In this document: in pieces, positions 34,628 to 46,100 of the stretch
How the letters are laid out: every line of letters begins with the position of its first letter
Numbering within the stretch: the stretch's first letter is position 1
From: Ditylenchus dipsaci
Taxonomy: Eukaryota; Nematoda; Chromadorea; Rhabditida; Anguinidae
Assembly: GCA_004194705.1 (NCBI GenBank)
Contig: SADC01001383.1
Location: forward strand, 124,001-188,000
Length of the DNA: 64,000 nt
Reading direction: 5' to 3'
The notes under the pieces: generated by a model
Told to the model about the DNA's origin: nothing
Databases searched by the model: none
The model's input: only the letters and a program-made list of their open reading frames with translations
Made by a program: the position numbers and the translations under genes

Positions 34628-37040
34628 GGCACACCCAGAATAGGACAAAAATTATTTGACTAACAATTGGATAGGGCAAAAAGTCATTTGACAATAAATT
34701 CAAATAAGAAACAATTGGTCTTAACACGATTTGTTTCGAAAATAATTGTTCTTTGACAAAACTATTTCACAAAAAGCTTATCTGCAATTAATTGGGTGTA
34801 TAGTTTCGTTTTCGCATCCTATTACGTTACTTTCAAACGTTCACAGAATGTATTATTCATTCCTTGTGGTCCTGGTCAGCAGGATTCCACCTGGATAGCT
34901 TGAAAAATATTATTTAGTCAAATTAAAAAACAAATTATGCTATAATACGTAGAATTGTGTCAAAAATTTGGTGAGACCAAAAGACCAAAATCCCGATTTT
35001 ACCCACCCAACTCCTGAAACCCGGGGTGGGTACCACTTGGTTTGGTGGATATCCACCTGGCTGGCCTAAAAATTAAATCTTAGTCTAAATTAAAATCAAA
35101 CCATTTTATCTAATCTTAAATTCTTTGGGCAATTTGGTTTCTTAAGACAAAAACTACGATTTCGCCCACCTAGAGTCTGAAACCTAGGATGGGTGGTCTC
35201 GGGTAGGTGGAAATCCACCTGAAAGACCTGAAAAATTAAAAGTTAGTCTGAATAATAAACAAACCATTTCTTCTAGCCAAAAATCTATGAGGAATTGGGA
35301 TCGTTAGTAATAAAATTACGATTTTACCAACCTAAGCCCGATTACCTTAAAGGGGCATGGTCACCTGTTACAAATTTTAACCCCGCCAATTCAAAAAAAT
35401 TTTCCGAATCGTTGAGCTTTTGTACGGATTTTTCAACTTGGTTTCTAACAAAACTACACCTAAAATTAAATTCTAGGCCTTGTTTTGTTAAAAAACAAGC
35501 TGAAAAATCTGTACAGAAGTTTAATGATTCGGGAAATTTTTTGAATTGGCGGGGACAAATTTAAAAACAGGTGACCATGCCCTTTAAGTGGGCACCCCTA
35601 AGTTCAAGTGGATCCACCTGTATAGCCTAAAAAGTGAAATTTTTTGCAAGAAAAGACAACCATTTATTCTTAGCTGAAAAGTGTGGGGAATCGGATCGGA
35701 AAGTACCAAAATTTTGATTTCGCACATCTGGCGGTACATTTAGGTGGTATCCAGGTGAGGGTACCCAGATGGTAGTACTCAGGTAGTGGTGACCAGGTGG
35801 TTGAGTGATGGATCACGGTTACGTAAGGAGGTAGATTAAACAAATATACGGGTGTATTCGACCATGCTTTTTCTATAAGATGCCCACCTGCGAAAGGAAG
35901 ACCTGACTCAGGTTTTGGGTTTTAGGTAAGAAAAATCGCAGTTTTGGTATTGAGAACCCGGTTTCGCCATGCAAATTTAGGTCACAGAAATGGTTTGTTT
36001 TTGACTTTGACGAAATTTTATTTTTTAGGCCCTTCTGGTCCTCCTCACTCAAACGTATCCACCTCAGGTTTTTGGGTTCGTGTGGTTATAAACGGAATTT
36101 TAACCCTGTCAAACTCAATTCCTCTAACGATTTTATTGTTCATGTTTATCGTTTGTTATTATTACTTATGACTTTGATTTTTTTTTTTTTTCAGGCCTTG
36201 ATTTTTCAGGCCATCCAGGTGGATATCCACCTACCCAAGGGTACCCATCTCTGGTTTCGGGATTTGGGTGGGTGAAATCATAATTTTTATCTCATCGACC
36301 CCAATCCTATTCACGATTTTACGCCAGAATAATTAGTTTACTTTTTATTTTAACTAAACTTTTTTCGGGCCATTCAGATGGATATCCACCTGGACCGGGG
36401 ATCCAGGTGGTCAAACGACCTATTTGTGCAAAAGCGAAATTCACAAATAGGGTTTTTAGGTTATTGGGTTCGAAACCCGCGAAATTTTGGGTATCTAAAA
36501 ATTTTTTAAGTTTTTTACCTAAAATTCTTTTTTTATATGGTGTTGACAGCCAGTTAGAGATGGCCTATATCGATGATATATTATATCGAGGGTAGACAGA
36601 ATTAGTTATTTGTTTCACACTTTGTTTATTGCGAAAAGTACTGTTTCTGGAAACAGTTAAATACCAAATAACTATTTTCGAAACAAATCGTGTTAAGACC
36701 AATTGTTTCTTATTTGAATTTATTGTCAAATGACTTTTGTCCTACCGTATTTCCTCTAATATACCGACATGTCGGTTTATTTTTCAACCCTCAAAAATCG
36801 TGAAAATTTTGGGTCGATCTCGACAATTTTGGATGAAGATCCAAAATCGAAAAAGCGGAATCGATAGAGCTCGTGGGAGCTAAGAAAACGCAAAAAAAAG
36901 CGATGTAAATTTCTTTCTTTGGACTGAGATACGGACCCTCGAAGTAGGGGGTGTCGGTTTATTAGAGGGTGTCGGTATATTAGAGGAAATACGGTATTCA
37001 ATTGTTAGTCAAATAATTTTTGTCCTATTCTGGGTGTGCC
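34628..37040. mobile_element. 8-bp-TSD element, GGCACACCCAGAATAGGAC ends
   Basis: Exact duplication GGTTCCGA (34620-34627, 37041-37048). The inverted ends extend more than 80 bp (GACAAAAATTATTTGACTAA, CAAATGACTTT, AACAATTGGTCTTAACACG). The interior is rich in CAGGTGGATATCCACCT-type units (34880-36410), with a TTAA-flanked foldback at 35344-35590 (AGGGGCATGGTCACC arms) and a TACCGTATTTCC MITE at 36743-36996. No transposase. Confidence 0.8.
36743..36996. mobile_element. TACCGTATTTCC-family MITE, copy 5 (GACATGTCGG subtype)
   Basis: 254 bp, TACCG...CGGTA, opposite orientation to and closely matching copy 2 at 5740-5990 (shared GGAATCGATAGAGCTCGTG, GTCGGTTTATTAGAGGG). Confidence 0.88.
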
Positions 37041-37518
37041 GGTTCCGAACTCTTCTTTTGAAAAAAAATCTCCGGCTCTGAAATCTTAGGGACCTTATGT
37101 ACTTTGGGGGGGGGGCCACCGATTTTTTCACCTCGGTTTTTTCTTCAATTTTTACATGTTGATTCTAATAATCATAATAATTATGTTAACCGTCTCTTAG
37201 TGACCATAGAAAATATGTTGATTAAAGTGATCATGGTCAATTAAATCACCATAATTAACTTGATCACTATATAAAACGTAAAAATTTTGGTGAAAAAATC
37301 AGTGGCCCCCCCCCAAAGTACATAAGGTCCTCTTAGTTTTATATATAAGTTTGTTCCGGGTTTCCATTTGAAAAAATTTGCTTTGGCTCTGGCTCTGAAG
37401 TCTTGGTTTAAAATATTTTGCTCTGGCTATTGCTGCGGGCTGACAGCTTGAAAAAATTTGCTCGGGTCCTGGTTCCGCTCGGAGCCAGGGCCGGAGCCAA
37501 AATAATTACACATCACTG

Positions 37519-38010
37519 GGAAGCGGTAGATAAAATGACTCTTTTTCTTCAAACATACCCCATATGTATTTTTTGGAAATATAGAGGTTGTAGCTCTGGT
37601 TCTATGGTTTTTCTAGAGTTTATGCATGTTGACAGGCTGTATGTAAAGAGGGTTTTTTAAAAAACTTAAAAATCTCTCTCTCTTTTCGCTTTTGACAACA
37701 ACAGGAAAAACATTAGAAAAAAAATTATGAGCGAAAGCTTAGCTTGGTAGAATATTGTTTTTCTGTTTTATGCTTGCTTTTTGCAAATAAAGAGTAAAAT
37801 CAACTAATTTATAAAAACAAGGATTGTTCTTTTGAAGAGGAGAGATAGATGGAAATAAATGTGGTAACAGCTGCTTTTGTTCCTCTTTTAGAGTTTAAAA
37901 AGAACAAAGTGGTTTAAAAATACGTATCTATTATCCATTCAGTCAAACTTTTCAAATTTACAATTGTCTTGTTGTGGTCATTTTGATAATTTTAATTATA
38001 CATAGCTAAA
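37519..38010. other. Upstream region of the potassium-channel gene
   Basis: About 490 bp, AT-rich; I see no repeat or gene. It should hold the promoter and 5' UTR of the gene starting at 38011. Confidence 0.4.
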
Positions 38011-41000
38011 ATGAGGCGTGAAACAATCTACATTCCGGCTCCGATAAACGATGCCAATTTTAATCTGGTAATTATATATTTTGGTAATAGTCAGTCCTCA
38101 AACGACATCTGTTTCCTTGTAGAGTTCCGAGGAAAGTACTTCTGAGTCTGGGCATGAGGCCGTTTTAGATCTAGATTTAAACACTGCGAGAATACCTTCA
38201 GATGAATTTGATGAAGACATCGAAAGTGATATGCAACTACCCAGAACAAGAAAAGAGAAATTTGTGAAGGTAGAAAGACTTTTAAAATTATCTCAAGTCT
38301 TATTATGAATTTAGTATGCGAAAATAGTTTTGCCTCACGTCGGGCTAGTTTTACTATTATTCGTCTACCTTTTGATAGGTGCCACCCTTTTCCACTACTT
38401 GGAAGCACCTAATGAGTTGCTAGTGAGAAAATCACCGGTTCTGGTATTGCAATGAATTTCAAATTCAGACAAAGGATCGCGAGCTGCGCACTATTTTTGG
38501 GCTCAGAGACATGTTCCACCAAACATTTGGAATCTAACCCACTCTGTTGACAATGTATGTATATGAATTTCTTACTTTGTTTGCAATTTGACTGAATCTG
38601 CTAAATGTAGGTGATCTCTCAAGAGAGTTTTAATGGCATAGGACAGGAATATTTTGAGAAATTAGTGATCACTATATTTTCTGCGTATCGCAACCAGGTA
38701 ATAATTGGGAAATTGATATATTTTTATTTTCGTTTTGTAATTTATAGTTTATTAATGAGCGGCACCTTCTCAACAGAACTAATGGAGATGAAATGTTGTG
38801 GACATATGCTAACAGTGTGTTTTTCGCCACTACAGTTGTGACAACAATCGGCTACGGTAATCTTGTACCAGTCACTGAACTGGGCAGAGCCGCCTGCATT
38901 TGCTTTGCGTAGGTGTGGTTCAGTGGATGGAAATTAAAAAACGTGTAATTTTAGTTTGTTTGGCATTCCACTTCTTCTGGTCACAATTGCAGACATTGGC
39001 AAGTTAACATCTCGAAAAAGCTAGGATATAATGTTTTTTAATTTAGGAAAATTTCTATCTGATGGTCTTTGCTTTTTGTACCGGACCTACAGATCTTTTA
39101 AAAGGAAGGCAAGACTCCACCCTGCTTTTATGGTATGAACTGCAAAAATTTTCAGGTTGGCAAACAATCTAATCGTTTGTCAAAGTACAGAGACAGGTCT
39201 TCCCAGTCTTCTCGTTCCCAAACAAGTGATGTGTCTGCATCCATCAAGGCAGGCAGTGTTAACTTAAATGAAGTAATCTTTATTTTTGGGAAAGTCAAGC
39301 TTGCATTGAAATTTTCATAATTTCAACTGAAAGTTGAAGATTGAAGAAGACGAAGAAGAATTGTCAATTGAGGACGAGTTGAGGATACCTGTGGTCATGG
39401 TTCTGTTTGTTTTGGTGACATACACTGCGATTGGAGGAGTGCTTTTCCAGAAGTGGGAGGGATGGCCTTATTTCGGTAAATCATCTTTTTTTTATATTTA
39501 TTTTTACGTTTTATTCTCTCTCAGATGCCTTCTACTTTTGTTTTATCACAATGGCAACTGTAGGTAAACTGTTTGTTTAGCTCCTATTCTAATGTAAGTA
39601 CAAAAGACTTCTCTTAAGGGTTTGGGGACATAGTGCCTAACTTTATATATACAAATGAAAGACTGCAAGTTTATTTTGTTGGATAAAAATAGTTGTAATT
39701 TAGTTGTTTATTTGTTTAGATATATGTTCTTTACAATGGCCTACATAATTTTCGGTCTATCTCTGTAAGTTTGACAATAAGACTAAATTTACTTATTTTT
39801 TGGTTTAGAGCTACTATGTGCATTGATTTAGCAGGCACGGAATATATCCGCAAGATTCACTATTTGGTAATTATCAGTGGCTATAAGTGAAATGTACCGC
39901 CTAATGTGGGAATTTGGCCGCCTTTTTTTTAAATTAATTTTCCGCTTTTTTTGAATTTCAAATAAAAAAATAGAATTTGGCTGCCTTTTTTTAAAAATTG
40001 GCCGCTTGTTAATTTTTTTGTTAACTTTTCTTGTTAATTCGTGTTTTTCAAATTTTAGCCTCGATTTGATGGTAACTTTGCTCTTAATGGTAGCGGAAAT
40101 AAAAGCCCAGAATCTTGGCTACGTATTGGTGTGAAAAAATAGTGCACTCATAGAACAAAGTTAAAAAATCTTATCAAAAACACCTAGATGGCTATTTCAG
40201 CCTCCACCTGCTAAATGGTTTTCATGAAATTTTCTAATTTTATCTTACGAGTTCAAATCAGTAAGTAGCCAAAAGTTCTGGGCTTTCATCTTTGCTATCC
40301 TAGAGAGAAAAAGTACCACCTCATAGAAAAAAAATAAAAAACATTCAAATTACAAAAAAAAACATTTAACAGGTGGAGGCTGAAATAGCCATCTAGGTGT
40401 TTTTGATTAGATTTTCTAACTTTATTCTATGAGTGCACAATTTTTTTATACCAATACGTAGCCATAATTCTGGGCTTTCATTTCCGCTACCATTAAGAGC
40501 GAAATTACCATCAAATTGAGATTAAAATTTGAAAAAAATAAGAGTTAACAAGAAAAAAGGTGGCCAAATTATATTTTTTATTTGAAATTCAAAAAAGGTG
40601 GCCAAATTAATAAAAAAAGGCGGCCGAATTCCCACATTAGGCGGTCCATTTCACTTATAGCCTTTCATCTTTAGGCTACAGCAAAAACCTAATGTATGAC
40701 TCAAAAATGGGTGCGATCTTTCTACCATTTGGCATAATACCAAATGAGGAAAATGCCGAATGCAAACTACCCTTCGGCAAAATGCCAAACGGTAAAAATG
40801 CCCAATGGTAAAAATGACCAACGGTAAAATGCCCGATGGAAATTATTCCAAACGGTAAAAATACTTCATTCCACATAAGCGTTTTGTTTTTCTGTTAACT
40901 GCAATTTCATGTATCTGCGACATCATAAACGTACGCCATCACACTCGTAAAAGCCCAAGGGCACTCCCCTTCTAAAGAGTATTTTTCTCTAAGCCTACCT

Positions 41001-42857
41001 TTTTCGGTTTCCTTGATTTTTTTCACCCCAATCCATTGCAATGTGGATGGGGGATATCTCGAACCCCCTTGATAGGGGATATCTCGAACTCCATAGGGTT
41101 CAAACCATCAACCTCGGTTTTTGAGAAAATTTTGCGGGAGTTTAAGTTTTTTAGTTTGAATTAACCAAAATCAAGTGGTTTTCCACCTAGAGCAATTTTT
41201 ATACTTTTTGGGTTCTAAAACCTGTTTTCTGGACTAATTCAAGCATGCTGAAGATGGTTTGATGGTGGTAAAAAGCCGTTTTCTCGGGTATTTTTTGAGT
41301 TTTGGTAAAATAGAGTTTGGGTAAAATCAATTATATCCCAATACTCAAAAGATACCATGCAAAACCTTATTTAACTATTATTAAACCATCTTCAGCGTGT
41401 CCGAATTAGTCCAAAAAACAGGTTTTTAAAATTTCCATTGAGCATTTTTACAGTCGGGCATTTTTACCATCGGGCATTTTTATCGTTTAGCATTTTGCCG
41501 AAGGGTAATTTGCATTAGGCACTTTCCTCATTTGGCATTTTGCCAAATGGTAAGAAGATCGCACCCCTCAAAAATGCCTACAACAAAGTCTTTTATTGTT
41601 GGCCAAGAATTTTAGGAAAATTACAATGCGCTAAACACAGTTGACCGTCTTTTCGGTTATAGGCAGGGTGACCAACTCAAATTACAAAAAAGGTGGCCAA
41701 TTTTTTTTCTAAAAGGTGGCATTTAAGACAAAAATTTTCTAAAAAGGTGTCATTTCAACAAGCTCACGAGCAAAAATGCCACCTTTCACTTTTCAAAAAG
41801 GTGGCACTTTGGTCACCCTGGTTATAGGACCCCTGGTTATTGGTTATAGCTTTAGCTGCTGAAATTTCTAGGGCACTAAAATGGAAGATGCCAAAGGAGT
41901 TATGATAAGAGGAGTGCATGTGGGTGAAAACATCTTAAAACACAGAGGATATGCTGTCATTAAAACTGCTGGTGGCAAGCTTGTGCAAGTAAGGGGTGCT
42001 GTGCTCAACTCAAAGCAGGCAAAAGGTTGGTGGCTCGGTTGAAATTTTACTATGTTAGTTTTACTATGTTAGTTGAATTTGCAGAGCTTGGCGTGGAATA
42101 TTTGCTGGATGACCCTCAGTACAAGCAAAAAAACATGCTGTATGAACCGTTGAGTGCAGCCGTACAAAAATTAGTCAAAAATAATGGAATTAAGGTATTT
42201 ACATTAGTAAACTACTGTTCAGACTGGTTGTTTTCAAGATTTTGCCTGATGACATTTCCGGTATGTTCTAAAGCATTTCTTAATAAAATTTACACTGTTT
42301 TTGTGCTTCGATCATCTGAACATTTGAGTGCTAGCTTATTTTTTTGTAATAAAAAAATAAATAAATATCAAGCTTGACATAAAGTAAGCAGAGGCGTATC
42401 CAGAAAAAATTTTCAAGGGGGGGGGCTGAAAATTTCAGGAGGGGGCTGAAGCCCCCAAAATGTTATTTTACCTACACTTTTTTCGACTTTTATGGTGTTT
42501 TTAGAAAAAAATTTCAGGGGGGGGGGCTAAAGCCCGGTTAGCCCCCCCCCTCCTCGATACGTGCCTGAAAGTAAGCAAAATATGGATTAGAAAACACATT
42601 AGATCAAGGTGTTAGGTCGATTTAATCTAGCCAAATTTGTTCAGATTCCGATGGTTTTATTGTACAAAACAGGAGTTATGATCAAACAGCCACCAAACAA
42701 TTTCTGTTGCTCAGCTCGAGCCCTAATGTCATCTATCGGTATTTGACGCCAGGTAATCGTTTTTCGGCTTTGACTATTAATTTTTTTCTGATTTGTAGCT
42801 AAAAGGCGCACCACTGCAATACTTGTTCCCTTTGTGCTCAAAGAATCTGACATTTGA
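38011..42857 (+). CDS. Two-pore-domain potassium channel (KCNK/TWK)
   Basis: Background K+ leak channel, a dimer at the plasma membrane. Exons from 38011 encode an acidic cytoplasmic start, TM1 (IVLPHVGLVLLLFVYLLIGA, about 38315-38410), pore 1 with TTIGYGN (about 38840), TM2 (LFGIPLLLVTIADIG), a basic/serine linker (SFKRKARLHP, RSSQSSRSQTS), TM3 (VVMVLFVLVTYTAIGG), pore 2 with ATVGFGD (about 39560-39625) and TM4 (FFTMAYIIFGLSLATMC), ending EYIRKIHYL at 39866. After a 2 kb intron full of inverted repeats, exon 41872-42024 (GTKMEDAKGVMIRG) continues in phase with a TWK-like tail, then 42083-42194 and two last exons to TGA 42855-42857. The last residues, KESDI, fit a class I PDZ ligand. Intron 38990-39045 is probably GC-AG. 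The pore-2/TM4 junction does not close in phase. Confidence 0.9.
39877..40663. mobile_element. Long foldback element in channel intron
   Basis: Arms GGCTATAAGTGAAATG(T/G)ACCGCC and its complement, then TAATGTGGGAATT and long paired inner arms (TTCTGGGCTTTCAT, CACCTAGATGGCTATTTCAG). GGCCGCC(T)TTTTTT-type units are repeated on both sides. About 790 bp, no coding frame. Confidence 0.75.
40700..41570. mobile_element. Second long foldback in the same intron, GGTAAAAATGCCCAA arrays
   Basis: Arms GGGTGCGATCTT(T/C)CTACCATTTGGCA pair with TGCCAAATGGTAAGAAGATCGCACCC. Subterminal tandem units of the kind ATGCC(A/C)AACGGTAAAA are mirrored (40730-40870, 41440-41560). Inner arms AAACCTGTTTTCTGGACTAA pair. 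Confidence 0.75.
41664..41820. mobile_element. 8-bp-TSD MITE, CAGGGTGACCAA ends
   Basis: 157 bp, exact duplication GTTATAGG (41656-41663, 41821-41828). Ends CAGGGTGACCAA and TTGGTCACCCTG. Filled with AAAAAGGTGGC(A/C)-type units, mirrored. It ends about 50 bp before the acceptor of channel exon 41872. Confidence 0.9.
42389..42567. mobile_element. 8-bp-TSD MITE, CAGAGGCGTATCC ends
   Basis: 179 bp, exact duplication AAAGTAAG (42381-42388, 42568-42575). Ends CAGAGGCGTATCCAG and GATACGTGCCTG belong to the CAG(T/A)GGCGTAGCC type of hAT termini. The body has G-runs and GGGGGCTGAAGCCCC palindromes. In a channel intron. Confidence 0.85.
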
Positions 42858-43184
42858 ATGGTGCTTTGTTGCATCAGCTGCAGTCTAATTCTGATTTTTC
42901 TGTTTTTGCCTGTATTGAACGCCTCTTAATGTGACTATAAAAAGAGTATCTATAAAAGAATAAAATAAAAAGGAGTTATGGATTCCTAAAAATGCACAAC
43001 ATCAAAAGAAGGGATGTGTGGGCATATATGTGAATATATACTTTTAATTGTTCTTATTGTCATTGGTGGGTGGAACTAAGTAAAAACTTCATGCATAACA
43101 TAGATGTGCCCTGTGCATCTTCTTGAATTTGTCGCTTGAGCACGAGGAGAGCTTATAAAGTCATTTTGTAAGTAGCAGTTGTAC

Positions 43185-46100
43185 ATGAAAATTCAAAGCC
43201 CTTTCCATGTAGACTTACTAACCAGTTCTGAAGAACAAAATTTTGCGGATTTTGTTTTGCTCAAGTTGACCAATTTGCAAATGAGACAAAGGATCGACCA
43301 GCTTTGGTATATTTGTGATTCATGGTTTTTTTATATGCGTTTATTCAGTGCGACCCTGAACGTGGAGTTCAGTGGATGTTTTCAGGTGTTCATTTAAGAC
43401 TTTTTCAAACTACCGTATTTCCTCTAATAAACGCCCTTCCCAAAAGTCGGGAAATGTGCCCAAACTTCTTTTTGTCGATTTCACAACTTTTTCTTAGATT
43501 TTTTGAAACTAAACCGTCGAATTCAGTATCTTCGCATATTTGAGATTCAGGACTTTTCTTTGTGAGGTCGTGTAACATCGAAAAAGCTAAGTAAATTTGA
43601 ATCCCCGAATGAAGGGTACTGGGTAGATTTTCCGACTTTTGGGGAAGGCGTTTATTAGAGGAAATACGGTAGCTTGGCTATTCACATACAATCAAGTTAA
43701 AAGTGGTATTAGCCCAAATTCAGATAGTATTTGAGCATTCTTTTTCTTTTAAATATTTAATGTTCAGATTTGACAAGATATTTTGATTATTGTATTTAAA
43801 AAAGGTTACTCAAAATTAACGCTAAACCAGCTGGACAGCTACCCAACCTTATTAAACATTTATGGTCTAGAGCTTCAAATATCCACAAATAAGTGTCGAA
43901 ATCGACTGTGTGAGTTAAATGTGCGACAAAAGTCAAGGTATGTGTGTTTTTCACAAGCAATTAACACTAGAATTCCCGAGCGTAGTAAATGATGCTTTAG
44001 ATCCAGAGTTTCACGCTGATCGCGATGGCTGAAAAAAATTCGCAAAGAGGACGGATTCGGACGGGTGAAACAGCGTTTGAAGGAGCTTTCTAATTCGCGT
44101 TTGAAACACTTCCTAATATGAATACAGTCAACATTTAACGGCGCCCTTGGACACCGGTCCCGGGTGCCGTTAAATCGAGGGTTCACTTTGACTAAATCTT
44201 AGTCAATGACGACCAAATTGGTCTATTTTTGGGGTGCCGTTAGATCGAGGGTTGACTGTACTCCTGACCATAGTTGGATCTCCGCCGGCGCTGGCGGCGG
44301 TTGTTTTTTTTTGGAGGTGCCCAACTATCCTCCTAACCACCTGGAATTTGAGCAAAATATGGGTGTTACTCCTTCAAATTAATTCACCACCTAGGTGTGT
44401 AGTATCCCAAAATGCAGGGCGTAATCACGGCTTTCTAATGCGCGCAAACTTGTACCACAGTGATTACAATTTCACACAGAATTTGAGATTTTCTCTATTA
44501 AAAGGCAGTTTTCGGAAATCGGCAATTTCGAAACTGAAATAGCCAAAACTTTGTGTAGAGATTATATCTGGCTTTATTTTTTTCTGCATTTTTTGTACTG
44601 CAAGATTTGCGCCTGAAGATTTGCGACGTAAGATTTTTAATGAGCAAAATTGCAGGGTTTTTTAAAAACAATCCGCAAAATCTGAATCATTCCAATTTTC
44701 AAAACCAGACGGTCAAAAGAGAACTGGCAAAAGCCTTCGAAATTATTTAAAATCAAGGAAATCGCATCGCAGATCTTTGCGTCGCAAATCTTGCCGTACA
44801 CAAAAATTCAGCACAATTCTTGGTGCGCAAATCTCGCAGTTCAAATCTCAAAGTCTCTTGTCTAACAGTCGTAAAACCTGCGGCAACATTTTCTCGTTGC
44901 ATACCTTGAAGCGCGAAGCTTCGGGCGCATTTCTTGCAGTTAAAACCTCACAGTTTCTGAAAACGCATAAAAAATAATATTATCTCAAATCTTATTGCTC
45001 AAGTCTTACCACGCCAAAATCACCTACTTTCAAACGCTCTTTAACTCGTTCGATTTTCCGTCCTCTATAAATTTTTTTCAGCCATCGTGATCAGCGTGAA
45101 ATTCTGCATCCACAGCACCATTTACTACTCTCGGGAATTTTAGTGTTAAATTCAATTAAACCGTCATTTACAGAATAGCTCTGATCACCTCAAACACAGC
45201 TAGAGGCAAGTATTCAAGTTCTATAGTTCCATGCTACAATGTAAATAGATTTTGAAAAACCGACGAAAATGTAGACAAGAGCGTAAGACTTGTTGCATTG
45301 AAAACCACGAGGGCAAGAACAATATCAGCGACTATATTGTTTTCTTCCTATTGTGGCTAAAAAAATCTGTTCTAGTGCTCATCTTCTTTCTTACAAAAAG
45401 GTGCATTGACGTTTCCTCGAAAATGGAACTTTTTTATGCCTTGGCCCCCTGTTGATTTTTTTGCAAAACATTTTTAGTTAAAAATAATGTTAAAATCACA
45501 CTTTTGAGTCCGTACTAACATGCGCTGGCCTACCCTGAGCTTAAGCCTAAATGCGTAAAATTCAAAAAATCAGCAGGGGGACCAAGCTTTAAATTTGGAA
45601 AAGTTTCTTCGAAAATGAAAAAAGTTCCATATTCGAAGAAACGTCTCTGCACCTAAAAATCTAGCCGTGGTAAGAAATCCGTAGAAAAATATGACGTGAT
45701 TAAATTATGTACATGTGTGTACAGTAAGAGTCGAATGCTGAGTTGCAATATGTACCCAGTACTTATTTAACTTATTTAGATAGAGTACTCATTTAGATAT
45801 TTAACACAACAATTTTAGTTGTTTTCATTCACCTGGCCAGTGCACAAATAGGTTGTGTTGTGGTCAGCATAAACGGATGGCTAGTTCAGGTGGGAATGAT
45901 GCTGATCATTTGTTACTGAATAAGAATGTGAGTGTGTTTAGATGAGATATGCTATCAAATAGAAGCTGTTGAGTCCACGCATTGCATTGTAGAGAGCCAA
46001 TTTGCGAGCAAAATAGAAGATGCTCGGCGTAATAAAACACCTATTAAAGCGTTGAGCTATTGCAAGACTATCAAACTACTGGATGATGTTCTGGGTGACA

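Larger units (their letters stand above)
31287..37518. mobile_element. Composite transposon block, outer element CAGTGATGTAATT
   Basis: Outer ends CAGTGATGTAATTTCGCTCC and GGAGCCAAAATAATTACACATCACTG; flanks GTAAGCAG and GGAAGCGG agree at 6 of 8 positions. Subterminal arrays of (GCTCT)GGCTCT(C/G)A(A) units on both sides (31300-31530, 37040-37500). Interrupted by 34628-37040 and then 31545-34620, and on the right by a foldback at 37089-37332 (GGACCTTATGTACTTTGGGG arms). Confidence 0.7.
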
